Shown here one piece after another: positions 58,181 through 64,000 of a stretch of DNA of 64,000 nt. The stretch is from Vitellaria paradoxa (Eukaryota; Streptophyta; Magnoliopsida; Ericales; Sapotaceae): NCBI GenBank assembly GCA_019916065.1, contig CM034233.1, positions 53,251,947 to 53,315,946 of the forward strand, written 5' to 3'. The first letter of the stretch is position 1. Every line of letters starts with the position of its first letter. The notes under the pieces are model-generated. The model saw only the letters and a program-made list of their open reading frames with translations. It had not been told where the DNA came from and did no database searches. Made by a program: the position numbers and the translations under genes.

Positions 58181-59794
58181 TGATTGTACTTAAAAAGTGC
58201 CATTACAAACTCCACTTTTGTATTACTTTTGATGCATTTAAGTAGTTTATTTGAAGTTTTATCATTATTTTATTACTTATAGTATTTATTTTCTTAATTA
58301 CAAGGAAAAGGGAAAAATCAGCGAGATTAGTAGTGATGAAAGTGGCTACCAAGGAGAAAAAGATGGTCTAAAGTTCAAGATGGTTGAAGTGGTGTGCAGC
58401 TAAAGTTCCAGCTTGACACCCTGTCAGTATTTTGACCATATCTTTCCACTCAAAATTCCAATTGACCTGATTCATTTTGGGTTGGAAAGAAGACTCAAAG
58501 GGCTACAACTTTTGTGTTTTAGCCGAAGCTTTAATCCATCATCTTCAAGGTCAAAATCGCAATGGAAGTTGAGGACAAAAAGCTGTCAGAAGCAGCAAAC
58601 GAGAAGCAGAACATGAAGAGCAAAGTTTCTGTGGTCTGGGCCACAGTGTGTTATGCGCGCGTGGCTTAATTCCATCTTTTAGGGTTTTCCTTGCAACTTC
58701 TTTATAACCTCTGCTACATGGCCGACCCAAGGGGATCCATAGTTTAGTTTTACATACTTTAGAGAACCTTAGTTTAGTTTTTTCATTCTTTTTTAGAGTT
58801 TTAGATAGTTGTGAGAATTTTCCATTGTTCATGTAATGCTTTTATGGATCTTTGAAGCCTTCGTAGTTTTCCTTATAGCCATAGTCATTCAATACTTCGT
58901 TTTAGCGTTGATTTCAGAGTACGTATACTTTCATTCTTCATTTAAATAATATTGTTTCTTCATCTTATTCTTTAGATCCATTAAATATGTGTTCGATGAT
59001 TGATTTTATTTTGTTTAAAGTTATGTTAGCATAAAACCCTAGTTCTTGATTCAATGAATCAAGGAATGGTAGGTTACTCTGATCTATGGGATGTGCGTAG
59101 ACCCTTCGCATGGTTTGCGAAAACTCATGCGTAGGGGTCTACAACTTTTAAATCTAATTTAGTTTGTTTCAAAAACTTTCAAAAATGAAAACCTTTGACT
59201 ATATTCTCTATAATCACTGGTAAAGGTTTTCGATTAAAACTTTTTTAATATTTTTGAACGAACTAAAAAGTGGATTTGAATCCAAATCTGAATTGGTTTG
59301 TTTGAGAAACTTTCAAAAATAAAAGTTTTTGACTATATTCTCTGTAATCACTGGTAAAAACTTTTGATTAAAATTTTCTTAACAATTTTTAAACAAACCC
59401 TAATTCAGGTTTGAACCCAAGTGGTTTCTTAGAAAATCTTTCCAGTTTTATTATCCTAAACGAGATTTTAAAACTGAGTATTGGGAATTTTATGAATGTT
59501 AACGAAGACATCTTTCCAATGTATTTGTTCTTTTTACGTGAACTTTAGATTGTAGTATTTAACATATCCCATTGTGAAGTAGTACACTACCCGGAATTGA
59601 AAGTTGAATAAAAAATTGTAAATTTTCTTGAATGCGTAGTGTTTTTGCTTTCATTTTAGTTTAATCTAATTGTTGCTATTTACTTTATTTATTTAGCAGT
59701 TAGTAATCAACACTTTTCAAAACCCAACATAAAATTTTCTTTTCCTATTTTTAAAACAAAACCAGTAGGTAGACGCACTATTTAGAAGCAGTCA
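58181..59794 (+). repeat. 3' LTR of element C
   Basis: TGATTGTACTTA to GAAGCAGTCA, 1,614 bp. Compared with the 5' LTR it lacks about 100 bp near 59770 and part of the dyad region (58625-58645). Palindrome at 59046-59064 (one change), long stem GTAGACCC/GGGTCTAC (near 59097-59142), hairpin 1 59187-59231 with arms GAAAACC/GGTTTTC, which are perfect here but mutated in the 5' LTR. Confidence 0.9.
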
Positions 59795-59799
59795 CATCA

Positions 59800-60744
59800 C
59801 ACACACTTGCATGAGTTTTGCTTGGCATATTATGAGTTGTTGCAAGCCTTCAACATGATGCTAGGCTCTCTTTGCTATTTTGGGCCTTCTTGTCCTTCCT
59901 TGGTTATGAATTATCCTAGGAGTCAACTTGAAGCCTTTTAATAAAGTGTGTGATATATATATTTTTTTCTTGGTTCCTATCTCATTTATTATCCCTTAAC
60001 CTTATTCACACTCTTTAAGCCTTACCCTCACATGTCTTGGGTTGTAAAAGTGCCTCATTGTCAATGATGTGAACAGGAGTTAAGAATGGAAACTTTTGAG
60101 AGCAGATTGAGAGGAAATATTGGGTGGAGAATTCAATTGATGTATATTTTATTATTTCAAAAATAAAAAAAAAAAGAAAAAAGACAAAAGAAAAAAAGAC
60201 AAAAGACAAAAGAAAAAAGAGAAAAAAGAAAAGAAAATATCATTCCTTTTGTTTATAAAATTATGGGACTTGCACAGTATTTACAATATTTGAAATTGTC
60301 CCAAGGGTAATATTTAATGTGAATAAGTTTCTTGTTGGGTTTGAAAAGGAAATGAGTAGTTTGGGACTTATGGGCTCTTGAGCATCTTTATCCCAAGACA
60401 GGTGCTTTGATTTCCATATCTTCCATTGTTAACCAATACCCTTGGCCAAGTTACAACCAAAATAAAGACCTAGTAGATTCTAAGCAAGCAATTCTTATAT
60501 TGTGCATGTAGTGGTCTTGTGTAGGTTGTGTGGTGTGATCTCTTACACATGCATTGGAACATGGTCATGAGCTGTCCACTTTGAATTTCATTTAAGTTCA
60601 CTCACTTATTTGTGGGGTTATGTGCAACTAGGATAGCATTATATGCTAATAGGTATGTGTGAACCCTTGATGAGTGAATTCCTTTCTATGAGTGGTACCC
60701 TATGAGTATATGAAGTCAAAACCTAGTTCCGTTTATGTTCTTGT
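59800..60744 (+). other. 3' noncoding region of element D, right part
   Basis: Continues D after element C. Homologous to 56810-57800 of C, including a purine-rich tract (60158-60237). It breaks off at 60745 in the middle of the conserved block, where a copia LTR begins. No gene seen. Confidence 0.65.
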
Positions 60745-62020
60745 TGTTGGGATGTATGCGCTAAAGTCATATATTAAATGATGAACAGATTTTATTTTAG
60801 CAAAAAATTATTATTTAGTTTATCTAAAGTTTCTTTATTATTTATGGATGCATATATTTCATGTGATGAATATAATCCTTGATTGATTAATGAACTTGAT
60901 TCATGTGCATGAAAGTGTTTCATACATAGGAGATATGAATCTAAGTATTAATCAATCTAGATTTGGTCACAGTCTGTGTTGAGATGGGGACATTTCAACT
61001 AAAAGATTGTAACATTTTAGATTTCTATATGATAGAATGATTTATCTCAATCATTAGAGTAGTGGACTTTGAATCTAAAGTGTTGGTGTGAAAGACACCG
61101 AACAAGACAATGATAACAAACACATCTAAGATATGCTATCCGCATTGATGTACTTCTTATGTTCACTCTAAGCAATTGCTCTAAATCCTGAGATAGTAAT
61201 GGACACTATTTAATGTAATGATGACTTTAATTCATTAGGAGTGAGACTGATTATCACTAGGCCAACACCTCAATGTTTTGGGAAATCATTACATAAAACT
61301 AGGGAACATACACTATCAAGAAGGAATCTATAATTTCATTTGAGATAGGATATTATCCATATTAAGAATATTAACTAATCATTAAAACTGGATCTGGTCG
61401 TCTTAATAATATGTTATTAAGATGGTGACCAACACAAAATGATTAGAATAATAGTTCTTAGAATATGGAGGGAGGTATCAATTAGAATTGGATTGCTTCT
61501 TAATTCTAATTGTCTAAATATCTGGTGGAGGGGCTTACTTGCAGAACTAAAGAGTGAATAAGGTGTTTTGTGAAAATATTTCAATAAACTGGGGTTGAAG
61601 TTCAATTATACCTTTTTAGTGGAGTAAGGTATAATTATTATGGATGTATTCGTAATTATGAGATAATTATGGGTAATTTCCTAATTATCCAACTAAAGTT
61701 TATTTGCACCTAGGTCCTCTACTCTTACCTATATAAAGGATCAGTCTGTTAGGTTGCCTACATAACCCTATACATCAGAAAACCTTAAGAGAATCCTAAT
61801 AGGAGAAAGAGCGGAAAACCTAGGCATCTTAACCGTCAAAAAAAGAAAAGTTCAAGAAACAAAGATAAAATCAAGAAATAATAAAAGGTTAGTTTTGTTT
61901 ATTAATTTAATTTCACTTTTGTATTTGGAATACAATTATATAAAGAAGTTTATAATTTTTCATGCACGATCAATCCAAAATTCTTTTAAAACCTATTTCG
62001 CTGCGTTCTTGATTCTAACA
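60745..62020 (+). repeat. Ty1/copia 5' LTR
   Basis: TGTTGGGATG to GATTCTAACA, 1,276 bp, followed after two bases by a tRNA-Met-type primer site. TATATAAAGG at about 61731 is a good TATA box. No partner LTR in the window. It truncates element D, so it inserted later than D or marks a rearrangement. Confidence 0.8.
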
Positions 62021-62022
62021 AT

Positions 62023-62034
62023 TTGTATCAGAGC
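62023..62034 (+). other. Primer-binding site of the copia element
   Basis: TTGTATCAGAGC, one base from the initiator tRNA-Met type. Confidence 0.8.
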
Positions 62035-62913
62035 GGTTTTGTATGATTTTTTATAACTTCTTTTTTGTTCAAGCAATTAAATTAAGTTTTAATTTATTTA
62101 TGTGAGCTGTATTCATTAATTGCTCTCCAGAATATTAATTAAAATTAGATTTTAGTTAATATGAGAAGAAAAACAAATCCTCACCAAGAACAGGTTTGTT
62201 GAATATTTTTTTTTATTTAGCCAAAGAGTTGGACCCAAAAAAAAGGGTTTTTCTATTTTTTTATTTAAATTATTTTTTGAAATTGTTTCCAAAAAAAAAA
62301 ATTCCCACGGCCACGTAGGGATCGTTGGAATTCTAATTCTACGGGAGGAAAGATATGGTGTCTTGCATAATCCTAAAAGGTTTGGAGTTCAAGCACGTTA
62401 CCTACATAGGAATCACTATTTGGAAAGGTTTCCTTTTGTGAGTTTTGATTCCACACTTCTCGGTGCACCATAATTGATGTACACAGCTGGCAGCAAGCCT
62501 TTCAAGTGCTAGAATTAGACTAAGGCTTTGTTTGCCTGTCAGTTTTTCTAAAAACTACATTATTTGGCCGTTTTGCATCAAAATAAATTCGTTTTGAACC
62601 CAATTTTTTTCTGTAACTTTCTAGCAACGTAAAAAATAGTTTTAAAAATTAAAATTCAATTCTTAAATATTTTAAATATTTTTAAAATTATAGGTTGTTT
62701 AAAAGTTTTGAAAATAAAGTTTTTGGTTAAAAATGATGCCAAGTTCTTTCCTAATTTTTTTTCTCTAGTTCTAGACATTATTTAATGAATGATTAAAGAT
62801 TTGCAATTAATTAATATAACGTTAGGAATTAATAATTGTTATTAATTCTAAACTTTACATAATAATTCATATGTTACAATTTTATTGTCATTTAAAATTG
62901 TTTGGTTATGAAT
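62035..62913 (+). other. Leader of the copia element, noncoding
   Basis: AT-rich, all frames closed; no copia Gag motif is seen before the element is cut by a Tekay-like LTR at 62914. Confidence 0.5.
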
Positions 62914-64000
62914 TGTAATATCCCGAACTTTGTATTAGTATAAGTATATGGTTTTGATGTGTTTTGGAGGTTAAGATATGTTAATTTAGTGGTATGGATC
63001 ATTAATGGTGTTTAGAGTTGAGAACTTTGCAGGAAATGGGGGTACGCAGTCAAAAGTGACATTTTAGCCAAGTACTGGAAAATGGGGGGGACCTTGGGCG
63101 CCCACTTGAAAAGAGCTTGTGTGCCCAAGGTCTTGGGCGCCCACCTGAGAAGAGCTTGGGTGCCCAAGGCACAGTGGATTTGACAGACAAGTGTTGCTCT
63201 GCAATTTTCAGCCGACCCCTCACCCCTATACACTTATATTAGGGCTAGGGGGATGGAAAAATTTGGAAGACACTATTTGGAGATTAAAATATTGGTTATA
63301 TATATATATATATATATTAGTGTGTATGATGCAAGAGTGAGAGAGAGAAGTGGGTTGGAGAAGAAGAAACCGGGTGAGAAGCAAATAAGAGCAACGAAGA
63401 AGAAACAAATGGAACCAAGAGAGGGTTTGTATGGTAAGTGCCTCTAACCCTAACCAAAATCAAATTAACCTTGCAAGGATGCAATTAAGCACTCAAGGAA
63501 CCTATCTACATGATTTGTTTGATGTTTAGATCAAAGGGAGAGGAGATCAAACCAATCAAAGTTGGGAGCTTGAAACTGGGAAGAACCCTTCTCTTGTTCT
63601 TCATCTTTATTCAACTTGAGGTAGGGATTTAATGCCTCATTCTTACATATGTGTTGTGTAACAAGGAGTAGATTACCATTAGAAAACCCTCTTTAAGTGT
63701 TGGTTTCATGTATGGAAGAAAATGGGAGTTATACACATGTCTATATATATGTATAGGTTGAGAGAGTGAAAGTAGTGTTTTGATCCATAACTTTACTTGT
63801 CGTTGATGAAAACTCAAATTTATGATTTTATTTGGAGCCTAAGAACTTTGTGTTGATGTTAGAAACTTGAAACTTTAGGTATTTTTACATTAACATGGTC
63901 AATTTGAGGACCCAAGGGTGAAAAACCATGAAACCAGAAAATAGGACATGAAACCTGAAACTTGGCCCAGGCTGTGGGCGCACGAGGGGGACACAGTCGA
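62914..64000 (+). repeat. Tekay/Del-like LTR, 5' part, running off the window
   Basis: Starts TGTAATATCCCG, like 8393. Shares with that LTR several blocks, among them AAACCGGG (63367), CAATTAAGCACTCAA (63481) and GATCAAAGGGAGAGGAGATC (63530). Contains two tandem 39-base hairpin units (63092-63170) and a (TA)n run (63298-63317). The end lies beyond the window. Confidence 0.65.

Larger units (their letters stand above)
23738..59794 (+). mobile_element. Element C: gag-only Athila-like element nested in D
   Basis: 5' LTR 23738-25478, 3' LTR 58181-59794, target duplication CATCA (23733-23737, 59795-59799). Internal sequence is 25479-26839, 53842-54643 and 56344-58180, about 4 kb without the inserts, and encodes only a Gag-like protein. 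B is inserted in that ORF and an inverted solo LTR in the 3' noncoding region. The primer site is deleted: after the LTR the text jumps from AGTTTTGATT to ATTAGGATAACTC compared with D. The copy cannot now prime reverse transcription. Confidence 0.85.
19084..60744 (+). mobile_element. Element D: outermost, gag-only Athila-like element
   Basis: Consists of 19084-23737 and 59795-60744, separated by element C, with the shared target duplication CATCA. It has a 5'-truncated LTR, primer site, Gag-like ORF and part of the 3' noncoding region. The right part is cut by a copia LTR at 60745, so its 3' LTR is absent. No protease, reverse transcriptase, RNase H or integrase lies between Gag and the 3' region, which suggests a non-autonomous element and not a pol deletion in one copy, because C has the same layout. 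Confidence 0.75.

Noticed and set aside
63298..63317. (TA)n run as a functional site
   Set aside because: Simple microsatellite; similar runs at 4062-4080 and 15727-15743 are unrelated.

Overview
The window is repeat-rich plant nuclear DNA, AT-rich and almost certainly from a large angiosperm genome. I find no intact host gene. The evidence is a dense stack of LTR retrotransposons of plant lineages: Ty3/gypsy Athila-like with tRNA-Asp-type primer sites, Tekay/Del-like and Tat-like gypsy, and several Ty1/copia pieces. Nearly all coding sequence is retroelement Gag, Pol or post-Pol protein, broken by stops and frameshifts. I cannot name the species.

Layout. 1-2183: 3' end and 3' LTR of a copia element. 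2184-3812: non-repetitive-looking sequence with the flavour of plant mitochondrial intergenic DNA (uncertain). 3813-8392: a Tat-like gypsy primer site and decayed gag, split by a 3.3-kb solo LTR (3845-7113) that itself holds an inverted Athila-like solo LTR (4327-5798). 8393-13990: a roughly 3-kb Tekay-like LTR split by an Athila-like solo LTR (10127-11679, TSD TTTAG), followed by decayed internal sequence. 13990-18145: the 3' third of an Athila-like element (E). 18146-19083: a minus-strand copia LTR with the first 49 codons of gag.

19084-60744 is a four-deep nest. Element D (gag only) is interrupted by C (gag only, TSD CATCA), C by B (gag-pol-ORF1-ORF3, TSD GCCAT), and B by A (gag-pol-ORF1-ORF3, TSD GCGGA). 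C also carries an inverted solo LTR (54644-56343, TSD ATATG). 60745-62913 is a copia 5' LTR with primer site and leader, and 62914-64000 is the start of a second Tekay-like LTR.

How the parts work together. A and B carry Gag, protease (DLGAS), reverse transcriptase (FMDD), RNase H and integrase, then two further ORFs after integrase. ORF1 resembles the plant-transposon protein found in Athila-type elements. ORF3 is acidic, is also preserved in E, and looks spliced into a short coding exon inside the U3 of the 3' LTR. C and D have their own Gag-like protein and no polymerase, yet share the LTR and 3'-UTR signals of A, B and E, so they look like non-autonomous passengers. Their shared signals include twin leader hairpins with the same loop but different matched stems, paired GC-rich dyads before the TATA box and again before ORF1, and hairpin plus G-run modules at the polypurine tract and about 1.7 kb upstream of it. 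These covarying cis-elements and the U3 exon are the main candidates for undescribed biology here.
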